Origin: Candidatus Poseidoniaceae archaeon
GTDB taxonomy: Archaea; Thermoplasmatota; Poseidoniia; Poseidoniales; Poseidoniaceae
Direction of reading: 5' to 3'
Length of the DNA: 21,216 nt
NCBI GenBank assembly: GCA_029250345.1
Contig: JAQXFL010000162.1
Span: 1 to 21,216, forward strand
Both the position numbers and the translations under genes were made by a program. Positions 9,544-16,669 of the stretch are shown one piece after another; position 1 is the stretch's first letter, and every line of letters begins with the position of its first letter. The notes beneath the pieces were generated by a model, which ran no database searches, was not told the origin of the DNA, and worked only from the letters and a program-made list of their open reading frames with translations.

Positions 9544-9969
9544 ATGTCGGGCTTCATTCTCATCGAAGAGGCGCTTGAATCGCTCGATGAAAATGCTCTC
9601 AAAGCCAAATTACCAACCGAAGGTTGTGGAGCAATTGTCTCTTTTTTGGGAATAACCCGAGGCAAAGAAGGCGATGCTGATGTCTTGCGTCTCGAGTTTG
9701 ATGCATGGCAAAACCAATTGTCACCAGTTTTACACGGATTAGCCGAACAAGCCATCGAGCGTTTCGGCGTTTTGGCTGTGGTAATGGCTCACAGAGTCGG
9801 CTCGGTTGGACCGTCCGAATCCATTGTATCGATTCATGTTGGCAGCCCGCATCGGAAAGAAGCATTCCAAGCGTGTGAATGGCTCATCGACGAACTCAAG
9901 AAGCAGGCGCCTCTGTGGAAGAAAGAAGTCACCAGTGATGGTGAGTCATGGAAGGCCGGTCTCGGTTAG
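9544..9969 (+). CDS. moaE: Molybdopterin synthase catalytic subunit MoaE
   Basis: MoaE and MoaD together form molybdopterin synthase, which adds two sulfurs to cyclic pyranopterin monophosphate. The protein of about 141 residues carries the family landmarks in order: CGAIVSFLGITRG, LEFDAW, VVMAHRVGSVGPSE, VGSPHRKEAFQACEWLIDELK and APLWKKE, the last holding the catalytic lysine region. The start at 9544 (MSGFILIEEAL) fits the family's N-terminus best; an in-frame ATG at 9520 adds eight residues and leaves only 17 bases before the divergent reductase gene. The moaC ribosome site overlaps the moaE stop, so the pair is coupled. No moaD is visible in the window. Confidence 0.92.
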   Translation: MSGFILIEEALESLDENALKAKLPTEGCGAIVSFLGITRGKEGDADVLRLEFDAWQNQLSPVLHGLAEQAIERFGVLAVVMAHRVGSVGPSESIVSIHVGSPHRKEAFQACEWLIDELKKQAPLWKKEVTSDGESWKAGLG

Positions 9970-9972
9970 GAG
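9968..9972 (+). promoter_or_regulatory. Shine-Dalgarno site of moaC
   Basis: AGGAG overlaps the TAG stop of moaE and lies 8 bases before the ATG at 9981. It supports that ATG over an upstream in-frame ATG at 9948, which falls inside moaE. Confidence 0.7.
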
Positions 9973-9980
9973 TTGACATT

Positions 9981-10430
9981 ATGGAAAGAGAAATCGAAGG
10001 AATAGTAGAAATCGGGTCCAAAGCGGTAGTTGAACGCCGTGCATCGGCAACAGGCCTCCTCAATTTGAGTGCCGAATCAGCGCAAGCGATTCAAAGTAAG
10101 TCAGTCAAGAAAGGCGATGTTTTGGAAGCCTCCACCATCGCAGCCATTCAAGCGGTGAAAGATACGCCACGTATTGTACCGCATTGCCACCCTATTCCTC
10201 TGGAAGGCTGTAAAGTTCAATGGGCATGGGAAGGTAACGCATTACGTTGTACTGTTCATGTTTCAGCCCATTACAAGACCGGCATCGAAATGGAGGCGCT
10301 CACCGGTGTAAGTGCAGGCCTCTTGTGTGCATTGGACATGGTCAAATCCATCGAGAAAGACGAGAACGGCCAGTATCCGGGGACTTCCATTTCTGACATC
10401 GTCGTGCTTGAGAAGTTCAAGGGTCAGTAA
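9981..10430 (+). CDS. moaC: Cyclic pyranopterin monophosphate synthase MoaC
   Basis: MoaC rearranges the MoaA product into cyclic pyranopterin monophosphate, the step just before molybdopterin synthase. The 149 residues show KKGDVLEASTIAAIQAVK (43-60), the VPHCHPIPLEGC segment (66-77) with the active-site His pair, KTGIEMEALTGVSAGLLCALDMVK (99-122) and ISDIVVLEK at the end, all in family order. The final GGKSG-type tail seen in many bacterial MoaC proteins is replaced by FKGQ. The gene follows moaE with a ribosome site across the stop codon and ends overlapping the convergent fusion gene by 7 bases. Together the pair implies that this organism makes molybdenum or tungsten cofactor. Confidence 0.92.
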   Translation: MEREIEGIVEIGSKAVVERRASATGLLNLSAESAQAIQSKSVKKGDVLEASTIAAIQAVKDTPRIVPHCHPIPLEGCKVQWAWEGNALRCTVHVSAHYKTGIEMEALTGVSAGLLCALDMVKSIEKDENGQYPGTSISDIVVLEKFKGQ

Positions 10431-12127
10431 CCCTCAGAAAGAACTTCTTTGGTACATTGTAGAATTCGTGCGTTCTCTTTTTGTGAACGAATGGCAAACC
10501 GTACAGCCTTATTTGTGAGCGTGACGCCCATATTTTGAGCATCACGAATGAACACACCTTTCTCTTTACACGCTTCGATAAACGAGGATGAGGTATGGTG
10601 CGTGTGTTCAGGTAAAAAAGTCAAGATGAAATTAGCAACGCCAGGCAGGACGGTGAACTTCTCTTCGTGCAACAGAAGGCTAAGCTCTTCTCGTTGCTGG
10701 TGAATGATGTTGTATTGCTGTCGGTAATATTCAGGGTTACGCAGTGCTGCAACGGCTGCTAATTGACCGGGGAGACTGACGGCCCATGGCGGAATAAAGC
10801 GTCGAAGTTCGTTCATTTTTTGACTCACTGCGTAGGCAACACGCAGTCCAGACAGCGCGTAGCATTTGCTCATACTTTTGCAGACGATGAGGTTAGGTGT
10901 GGTCGCAACCATCGGTTCAAGCGATTGAGCGTCCGGCATGTAGTCGATGTAGGTCTCATCAACCCATATCATCTTACAGCGGGTAGGTGATTCACTTTCA
11001 TCTTGAATTCGACGTACGATGTCACTCATTTCTTCGCAGTAAACGCCAGTCGGGCTGTTCGGATTGACAAAAATTACTGCATCATGGAGGCGCGATTGTT
11101 CAACCAAGTCATCAGCGTTGATTTGAAAATCGTCTTCTTGGTGAAGAACAAAGTTCGTCATATGGCAACCGATCACGTGCGTTAGGATGTGGCTGTATTC
11201 ACCGTACATTGGGGAGAGAACCAGCACATGAGAGTCTTGATTGAGCAATTGCGGTAGGAACGAGAACATCAACGAGGAGGAACCCGAAGATACGGCTACA
11301 TGCTTGGCATTCACGCCACGGACATCAGCAACCGTTTCAATCAGTTCTTCACATTGCGTCGGCGGAGATTCTTGGCAACATCGTTCGAGTTGCTCTCGCA
11401 ATACATCGAGTGCTTCAGGGCAAGGTGGAAACGGACTGTCGAGGACATCGGCAACCACCAAGGAATCACGAACTTCAAAATCGAACCTCGAAGTATCCCA
11501 TGATTTACCGCCGTGGTAGCAGACATCGTCTTCCTCTTCTGTTGCGATATCGGCATCGATACGCTGTGCATGTTCTTTAGCGATGTTCAGTGCGTTGAGG
11601 TACATTGGGTAATACAGTGTTTTACCGTGAAGAATCCCGTGTTCATCGAAGACGGCCATACCGTTTTTGCGGTACAAGTCAGCAACTTCTGAATGCCCCA
11701 TAGCGACAATATCCGTGCCGTCTCTCTCGAGGATGAATTCAAGCGCATAGCGCATCAATCGAAACGAAATGTTCTGTCCTCGGAAATCAGGGTTGACGGT
11801 AAGTGCTCGCACTTCAAAGGTGGTGTCGAGTCGATGACCGCATTCTGCGTAGACCGTTTGCTCAAGAGTTTCTTTGGAGAAATAAGTGGTTATTCGGAAC
11901 GGTTTTTCTTGAGGCGGATTGAGGCTAATGTATCCCGCAAGCACATCGTCTACTAAACATGCGATGAAATGCCTTCCGGGGTCTTCGATTTTCTGTTCGG
12001 AATTGGCATCGTATTGCTGTAATTCATTCGCATACACCTCATGACGAAGCCGAGAAATATCGTTCCAAATACGCTCGACTTCTTTGTCTTCGGGAAGCGG
12101 GTAATCAAAGTGCAAGAACTCGGCCAT
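10424..12127 (-). CDS. GNAT acetyltransferase fused to class I/II PLP-dependent aminotransferase
   Basis: The 567-residue protein has two enzymatic halves. Residues 1-190 look like a GNAT domain: RLRHEVYANELQQY, GYISLNPP and the acetyl-CoA-binding motif VRALTVNPDFRGQ (106-118), then LYRKNGMAVF. Residues about 215-565 are a fold-type I aminotransferase resembling HisC or CobD: SSGSSSLMF (280-288), NPNSPTG (355-361), WVDETYIDY (388-396), SMSKCYALSGLRVAY with the PLP lysine K421, and a C-terminal FAIRS that holds the substrate-carboxylate arginine. There is no stop or frameshift between the halves. The pair would suit a pathway that transaminates and acylates one substrate, but the substrate is unknown. 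The GNAT half also recalls autoinducer-synthase-like GNATs. The gene is divergent from the lipoprotein gene and stands alone. Confidence 0.85.
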   Translation of the reverse strand: MAEFLHFDYPLPEDKEVERIWNDISRLRHEVYANELQQYDANSEQKIEDPGRHFIACLVDDVLAGYISLNPPQEKPFRITTYFSKETLEQTVYAECGHRLDTTFEVRALTVNPDFRGQNISFRLMRYALEFILERDGTDIVAMGHSEVADLYRKNGMAVFDEHGILHGKTLYYPMYLNALNIAKEHAQRIDADIATEEEDDVCYHGGKSWDTSRFDFEVRDSLVVADVLDSPFPPCPEALDVLREQLERCCQESPPTQCEELIETVADVRGVNAKHVAVSSGSSSLMFSFLPQLLNQDSHVLVLSPMYGEYSHILTHVIGCHMTNFVLHQEDDFQINADDLVEQSRLHDAVIFVNPNSPTGVYCEEMSDIVRRIQDESESPTRCKMIWVDETYIDYMPDAQSLEPMVATTPNLIVCKSMSKCYALSGLRVAYAVSQKMNELRRFIPPWAVSLPGQLAAVAALRNPEYYRQQYNIIHQQREELSLLLHEEKFTVLPGVANFILTFLPEHTHHTSSSFIEACKEKGVFIRDAQNMGVTLTNKAVRFAIRSQKENARILQCTKEVLSEGY

Positions 12128-12213
12128 AGGGCGTTTACTGTAGCTGTTACCTTCAAGAGTTCGCCGGATTTTTCCATAATTTTGAATCGTAAAGTCATTA
12201 TTGGTTGGCAGGC

Positions 12214-12218
12214 AGGAG
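12214..12218 (+). promoter_or_regulatory. Shine-Dalgarno site of the Asp-box lipoprotein gene
   Basis: AGGAG lies 5 bases before the ATG at 12224. With the signal peptide that begins there, it fixes this start over the in-frame ATG at 12041, which lies inside the divergent gene. Confidence 0.7.
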
Positions 12219-12223
12219 CAACC

Positions 12224-13792
12224 ATGCGAGCAAAGGCTATGCTGTTGGTTCTCCTTGTAACGACGATGTCTATGGCAGGTTGTTTTGGTGCGGATGATGT
12301 GGAAGTTGAGGTCGTGATGGAACCGGAAATGGACAAGCGAATCTTCGTCACCGACGGCATGGGTATGGCCGTTGACGAGATGCCTCTCGAGATGGATTTC
12401 GTGTTCAGCGACGTCGGGGAAACCGGTAAGGAGCCGAGCATTGGCATTACTTCAAGCGGATGCATGTTCTTCATCGCCATGGAAAAGCCAATGCGTTCTT
12501 GCGACTATGGAGAATCATGGGTCGATTCCAAAGACATCACACAAGCTCCTTTCACCAGCGACCCTTACGGTTGGGTCGATTTGGAAACCGACCGGATTTT
12601 CAACATCCACATGATGGGTCTTGAATCAACGTGGATTGGCTGGTCTGATAACGACGGTGAATCATGGATGGGCAACCCTCACGATTCGGGTACAACCCCT
12701 CTCAACGACCACATCAAGTTGGCTACGGGTCCGTGGGTTGACAGCGCTTTTGGAGTCGTAGGTCAACTCAATCCGACCTATGAAACTGCAGTCTACTTCT
12801 GTTTCAACAAACTTGTCGGCATTTCTTGCTTTACCAGTTTTGACGGTGGAGCATCTTTCGAAGTCGGCGGTAACATCGTTGGGCTTGCATCCACCAACGG
12901 CGGTCTTCACGGTGCAATCACCACCGCACCGGACGGCACAGTCTACCTCACACCGCGTGTACCCACGCCTACACTCATACTCTCGAAAGACAACGGTCTT
13001 ACTTGGGAAGAGCGAACCATGGGTCAAGACGCTGGAACTCCAGACCCACGCAAGAACTCTGAAGTGGCGACCGACAGTGAGTCGAATGCATACCACGTAT
13101 GGACAGGTGCTGACTTTGGCATCTACATGTCACGCAGCACCGATTCTGGTGACACTTGGGACCAAACCAGCACCCGAATCAGTCCGGTCGAAGTCATTTC
13201 AACGGCGTTCCCGCAAGTTGATGCAGGAGACCCAGGACGCATTGCTTTCACCTATCTTGGCAGTGAAGATGCTGATGAATTGAACCAAACGGATATCGAT
13301 GGAAACAACTGGAACGGCAACCCTCACTACGCCATGGCAAATGTGTCGTATGACATCTATGTGACGTACAGCCTCAACGCTTTGGATGAGAATCCAACCT
13401 TCCACACCTACCGATTGTCGGACGACCCCGTTCAAATTGGAAGTATGTGCCTGAACAGTGGCGATTGCCGTACCGATGAAGGTGGCTCAAACCGAAACTT
13501 GCTCGATTTCAACGACCTCACCATCGATCTTGAAGGAAGAGTCTACATTGCTTTCGCAGATGGTTGCATCGATGCTTGCGCAACTGGAAACAATTCACAA
13601 CCGCAGGATTCCCGTGCTGGCCGTGGTTCAGTCTACTTCATGGCCAACGGACCGAGCCTCTACGTAGCCAACGGTGAGATGACTTCTCCAGTTCAATCAG
13701 CAGAGATGCTTGACGCATCAACGCTTCCACAACTCTGTGAAGCAGAGCAGTGTCGTAGCGAAGACCAAGAAGTGGTAATGAACGACGAATAA
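12224..13792 (+). CDS. Secreted lipoprotein with BNR/Asp-box (sialidase-like propeller) repeats
   Basis: The 522-residue product starts with a charged, hydrophobic leader, MRAKAMLLVLLVTTMSMAGC, whose lipobox SMAGC predicts lipid attachment at Cys20 and a location outside the cell membrane. The body holds several Asp-box motifs of the type SxDxGxxW: SDNDGESW, SFDGGASF, SKDNGLTW, SRSTDSGDTW and CDYGESW. They recur between strand-rich segments as in six-bladed sialidase-type propellers. Asp boxes occur in sialidases but also in many non-hydrolytic surface proteins, and I do not see the conserved arginine triad clearly, so sialidase activity is not claimed. A binding or glycan-processing role at the cell surface is plausible. 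Paired cysteines near the C-terminus may form disulfides. Confidence 0.8.
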   Translation: MRAKAMLLVLLVTTMSMAGCFGADDVEVEVVMEPEMDKRIFVTDGMGMAVDEMPLEMDFVFSDVGETGKEPSIGITSSGCMFFIAMEKPMRSCDYGESWVDSKDITQAPFTSDPYGWVDLETDRIFNIHMMGLESTWIGWSDNDGESWMGNPHDSGTTPLNDHIKLATGPWVDSAFGVVGQLNPTYETAVYFCFNKLVGISCFTSFDGGASFEVGGNIVGLASTNGGLHGAITTAPDGTVYLTPRVPTPTLILSKDNGLTWEERTMGQDAGTPDPRKNSEVATDSESNAYHVWTGADFGIYMSRSTDSGDTWDQTSTRISPVEVISTAFPQVDAGDPGRIAFTYLGSEDADELNQTDIDGNNWNGNPHYAMANVSYDIYVTYSLNALDENPTFHTYRLSDDPVQIGSMCLNSGDCRTDEGGSNRNLLDFNDLTIDLEGRVYIAFADGCIDACATGNNSQPQDSRAGRGSVYFMANGPSLYVANGEMTSPVQSAEMLDASTLPQLCEAEQCRSEDQEVVMNDE

Positions 13793-13842
13793 CCACATTG
13801 TTGTTCATCAACGACTAAGAACTTCTCAGCCGAGGACACAAC

Positions 13843-14487
13843 ATGTTCAGCCAGTTGAATTTGACGCAACCTACCAAGTGGCATCTCGCTTTATCTCATG
13901 ATGAATCGACACTTCTTGAGCGAACTGTAGGGATTTTCTTCTTTGCAGGATTAACTGCATTATGCGCTCAGCTTGCCCTCCCGACCAATTGGACACCGGT
14001 GCCTTACACTTTCCAGACGTTCTCCATCATGGCAGCAGGCGTCTATTTGCGAAGAAACGATGCATTCCTTTCCGGTGCTGTGTACCTCCTTGCTGGTGCA
14101 GTTGGTGCTCCGGTGTTTGCCGGTGGAGCAAGTGGCTTGTTTTCTGGCTCTCAACTCATTGCTTCCGGCGGATATCTCCTTGCCTTTCCGGTTGCCTCCG
14201 CCCTGATTGCAGAAGGTTTAGACCGTTCAAGAAAATCCGGCGTTGCTGACATCAAGGCACAAATCATCTGCTGGACGCTTGCAATGATTCCGGTCTACAT
14301 TTTTGGAACACTGTGGTTGGCAGAAGCGTATTCAGTGGACTTGGCTCAAGCCTTTGAATGGGGTACAGAACCCTTCCTCCTCTGGGATTTTGGCAAGATT
14401 GCCCTCCTTGCTTTCGTGACAACCAAAGTCTGGTCTTACGAATCGTTTGAGGACGCTTCAGACGATGAAGTTGGTTCGATTGAATGA
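13843..14487 (+). CDS. bioY: BioY-family biotin transporter (S component)
   Basis: The 214-residue membrane protein has about six helices and the BioY signatures: AGLTALCAQLALP (35-47), TPVPYTFQTF (51-60), YLLAGAVGAPVFAGGASGLF (81-100) and a GGYLLAFPVA block (109-118). BioY binds biotin in the membrane and works with the energy-coupling proteins EcfA, EcfA' and EcfT, or by itself in some bacteria. No ATPase or EcfT gene is next to it, so it either borrows shared coupling proteins or acts alone. The start is supported by GAGG at 13832-13835, seven bases upstream. It follows the lipoprotein gene by 50 bases and may share its transcript. It implies that the cell takes up biotin. Confidence 0.9.
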   Translation: MFSQLNLTQPTKWHLALSHDESTLLERTVGIFFFAGLTALCAQLALPTNWTPVPYTFQTFSIMAAGVYLRRNDAFLSGAVYLLAGAVGAPVFAGGASGLFSGSQLIASGGYLLAFPVASALIAEGLDRSRKSGVADIKAQIICWTLAMIPVYIFGTLWLAEAYSVDLAQAFEWGTEPFLLWDFGKIALLAFVTTKVWSYESFEDASDDEVGSIE

Positions 14488-14527
14488 AAACTTCACCCGT
14501 CGATTCATACCGTTTCATTCATGGATG

Positions 14528-14537
14528 GGGCGCGCCC
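14528..14537. repeat. 10-bp GC-only perfect palindrome upstream of the bisphosphatase gene
   Basis: GGGCGCGCCC is a perfect inverted repeat made only of G and C, placed 10 bases before the ATG at 14548 in an otherwise mixed-composition spacer. It could be a protein-binding site or a small RNA stem in the leader, or chance. Confidence 0.35.
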
Positions 14538-14547
14538 GTCGTGATTC

Positions 14548-15501
14548 ATGGGCAGTGTAGGCGACCTTTACCACCACTTCTTAGAAGCCGTTGACCAAGC
14601 GGCAATTTCCAGTGCCGCATGGCGTGGCCTTGGTGAAAAAGACAAGGCTGATGAAGCGGCTGTAGAAGCCATGCGTCGTACCTTTGACAACGTACCTTTT
14701 GACGGACGTGTAGCTATTGGTGAAGGCGAGCGAGACGAAGCGCCCATGCTTTACATTGGAGAAGAAATTGGGAGCATGGTTGGTGTTGCTGGCGCTCCTC
14801 AAATTGACATAGCCGTTGATCCGCTTGAATGTACAAACAACTGTGCCTCCAATTCCCCGAACTCGATTGCAGTTCTTGCAGCTGCACCTCGTGGCACGCT
14901 CCTCCATGCTCCTGATTGTTACATGGACAAGATTGCAGGCGGTCCAGAACTCGTAGGCCACATTAGCCTTGACGGCGGAGTTGCCTACAATCTTGAACAA
15001 ACTGCAGCGGCTTTGGACAAAGCGGTCTCCGATGTTCGAGTTGTTGCTCTTGACCGCGAACGTCATACTGAGTTATTCAAGGAAATCCGTGCAAGCGGTG
15101 CTCAATTGGAACTGATGGGAGACGGGGACGTCTCTGGGGCAATTTGGGCGGCTCGCCCAGACGGTCCATTCGATTTACTCATGGGAATTGGTGCCGCTCC
15201 TGAAGGAGTCATCTCAGCCACTGCCATTCGTGGTTTAGGTGGTGTCTTTGAAGGACGGCTTGTTTTCCGCTCCGATGAAGAAGAAGCCCGTGCTGGAAAC
15301 ATGGTCGGCGACGATTTGACCCGTCTGTGGGAAGCACATGACTTGTGTAAAAGCGAAAACGCCATCTTTGCCGCATCAGGTGTATGCGATGGATATCTAC
15401 CGGCTGCCGTTCTTGGTAAGACCCATACGACGACCTTCGGTGAAGTCATCGATGTCGAGTCGGGGACCGTTCGCAGGGTTGAGACAACCCGAAGCGTTTG
15501 A
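14548..15501 (+). CDS. glpX: Fructose-1,6-bisphosphatase class II (GlpX-like)
   Basis: The 317-residue protein aligns by eye along the full GlpX family: KADEAAVEAMR (33-43), VAIGEGERDEAPMLYIGE (55-72), IDIAVDPLE (86-94), HAPDCYMDKIAGGP, MGDGDVSGAI (190-199), GIGAAPEGV (213-221) and SENAIFAASGVCDG near the C-terminus. GlpX enzymes remove the C1 phosphate from fructose 1,6-bisphosphate in gluconeogenesis, using divalent metal; some also accept sedoheptulose 1,7-bisphosphate. The metal-ligand acids appear intact. The family's PLEGT motif is PLECT here (Cys95), and the ERH at 171-173 replaces a more usual PRH. Many archaea use a different bifunctional FBP aldolase/phosphatase, so this bacterial-type enzyme may be an acquired gene. 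The start has no clear ribosome site. Confidence 0.88.
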   Translation: MGSVGDLYHHFLEAVDQAAISSAAWRGLGEKDKADEAAVEAMRRTFDNVPFDGRVAIGEGERDEAPMLYIGEEIGSMVGVAGAPQIDIAVDPLECTNNCASNSPNSIAVLAAAPRGTLLHAPDCYMDKIAGGPELVGHISLDGGVAYNLEQTAAALDKAVSDVRVVALDRERHTELFKEIRASGAQLELMGDGDVSGAIWAARPDGPFDLLMGIGAAPEGVISATAIRGLGGVFEGRLVFRSDEEEARAGNMVGDDLTRLWEAHDLCKSENAIFAASGVCDGYLPAAVLGKTHTTTFGEVIDVESGTVRRVETTRSV

Positions 15502-15531
15502 TCGAATTCCCAAATGGCTCTTCAACGAGTT

Positions 15532-15777
15532 CTATACTGATTGCTCAGGTAAAGCGTTAGACTGGGTGTTGTATATGTTGCTCGTTTTTTGACCGGCTTG
15601 GCTCTTGTAGAGCACAAGTCCGAGTACTGCACACACCATTGGTGCGAAAAGCAGCGGCATGAGGGCTGATAGAAACTGGGTTACTGCGAATGCAGATATC
15701 CCGAGCAGGCCCAATAGATACCCAGCAATTTTAGATGCTGAGAAAAGTTTTCTGGTTTTTGACATTGTTACGTCCAT
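15532..15777 (-). CDS. Small two-helix membrane protein of unknown function
   Basis: The frame is open to 15966, but the N-terminal part of that frame is low-quality and overlaps the divergent regulator region. Starting at the ATG at 15777 gives 81 residues, and at the ATG at 15765 gives 77 (MSKTRKLFSASK). The body has two hydrophobic helices: IAGYLLGLLGISAFAVTQFL and MPLLFAPMVCAVLGLVL, separated by a short turn, then a polar tail. I do not recognise the family and assign no function. The gene ends 30 bases from the convergent bisphosphatase gene. A TATA-like sequence lies about 42 bases upstream. It could also be a non-coding stretch with chance hydrophobicity. Confidence 0.5.
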   Translation of the reverse strand: MDVTMSKTRKLFSASKIAGYLLGLLGISAFAVTQFLSALMPLLFAPMVCAVLGLVLYKSQAGQKTSNIYNTQSNALPEQSV

Positions 15778-15811
15778 GAGAAAAAGAAACGTAAAGGGGG
15801 TATATGAGTCT

Positions 15812-15830
15812 CTGTATTTATTTTCCTCCA
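15812..15830 (-). promoter_or_regulatory. Possible archaeal promoter (BRE and TATA-like) for the small membrane protein
   Basis: Read on the minus strand, a purine-rich block (TGGAGGAAAA) runs directly into TAAATACAG, matching the order of a TFB-recognition element and a TATA box. Transcription about 25 bases downstream would leave a leader under 20 bases before the ATG at 15777, which suits a near-leaderless archaeal mRNA. The call is by eye. Confidence 0.35.
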
Positions 15831-15984
15831 GTCCAAACACGCTTTTTACAGCAACTACGGCCTTTTTCCCACTATCAAATTCGTTTTTTCCAGTTTGTAA
15901 TGAAATCCAAGGCAACTGACGTTTTGCCGTATGAAAGCATTCAATGTTGGTGAACTTCAAGTGCATCGGCCCCTACATAGGTAT

Positions 15985-16611
15985 ATGGCGGTTCAACAAG
16001 TTCGCATCGAGGTTCGATTGCCAGAGGGGCACTGGGCAGGAGATGTGACTCGCAGCCATCCATCAGCAGTTCTCCGGATTGAAGAGCACATGCCCCTACA
16101 GAAGGGAAGAGGGACGGCACGGGCTTCGTGCAGCGAGGACATTACAGAGACGGTTTCAACTCATCCAGGCATCGAAGAAGTCCGAAGTTTCGGTAAACAG
16201 AGTTTTGTTGTGGATATTATCGCCGGTGGCGGAGGGTTTCTCAAACCTCTCCTCAAGGTCGGCGTTATTCCTCACACACCGTTCGAAGTTCGGGATGGAT
16301 GGGTGGAATGGACAATCTCGTGTGCTCGAGAAAAAGTACGAGATCTCTTGACCGGGTTTGACAACGAGGAGATACCGTACCAACTTGTTTCAACTCGTGG
16401 AATCACCAATCGATTGCTCACACCTCGTCAGCGCTATGTGTTTGACACTGCTATGAAGGAAGGCTTCTATGATGTTCCACGACGAATCACGCTCACTGAA
16501 CTGGCAAGTGTTCTTGATGTGGCGAAGTCCACCCTTTCTACACAGCTTCAGCGCATCGAATCAACCGTACACCATGCCTATGCTGACGACATTCGTAGGC
16601 GCAGCCCCTAA
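15985..16611 (+). CDS. Bacterio-opsin-activator-type HTH_10 transcription regulator
   Basis: The 208-residue protein ends with the HTH_10 signature of the Bat family: LTPRQRYVFDTAMKEGFYDVPRRITLTELA followed by VAKSTLSTQLQR (145-190). In archaea this domain belongs to regulators of bacterio-opsin and related genes. The N-terminal 130 residues are a mixed alpha/beta sensor of the kind found with this domain, with no recognisable cofactor motif; the segment DIIAGGGGF is notable. I chose the ATG at 15985, giving an N-terminus MAVQQVRIEV; an ATG at 15931 would add 18 residues. The gene lies 58 bases upstream of the di-iron oxygenase gene, and a palindrome fills part of the gap, so it probably controls that operon and perhaps itself. 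Confidence 0.85.
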   Translation: MAVQQVRIEVRLPEGHWAGDVTRSHPSAVLRIEEHMPLQKGRGTARASCSEDITETVSTHPGIEEVRSFGKQSFVVDIIAGGGGFLKPLLKVGVIPHTPFEVRDGWVEWTISCAREKVRDLLTGFDNEEIPYQLVSTRGITNRLLTPRQRYVFDTAMKEGFYDVPRRITLTELASVLDVAKSTLSTQLQRIESTVHHAYADDIRRRSP

Positions 16612-16634
16612 CATGTTCATGCGAACATGTTCGC
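16610..16634. promoter_or_regulatory. Candidate operator: direct and inverted AACATGTTC elements
   Basis: GCGAACATGTTCGC (16621-16634) is a perfect 14-bp palindrome. Its core AACATGTTC occurs a second time at 16610-16618, 14 bases upstream and overlapping the regulator's stop codon. A duplicated dyad between a regulator gene and its likely target is what a dimeric DNA-binding protein site would look like. Binding by the HTH_10 regulator is inferred. Confidence 0.5.
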
Positions 16635-16669
16635 AAAGGGAATAAGGTAGACCCGCCTCTCACACATCC

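Noticed and set aside
10431..10460. Terminator hairpin after moaC (AGAAAGAACTTCTTTGG)
   Set aside because: The inverted repeat is imperfect and lies within the convergent gene's coding end.
12165..12190. AT-rich stretch (CCATAATTTTGAA) as a promoter for the lipoprotein gene
   Set aside because: The distance to the start is plausible but the sequence does not match a TATA box well enough to claim.
12041..12223. N-terminal extension of the Asp-box lipoprotein gene from an ATG at 12041
   Set aside because: It would overlap the divergent fusion gene and hide the signal peptide; the ATG at 12224 has a ribosome site and a lipobox leader.
15799..15808. TATATGAG on the plus strand as a TATA box for the regulator gene
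   Set aside because: It lies more than 120 bases before either start codon, too far for the short leaders seen here.
15778..15966. N-terminal extension of the small membrane protein to 15966
   Set aside because: The added residues show no family pattern and run into the regulator's 5' region; a promoter-like sequence lies inside it.
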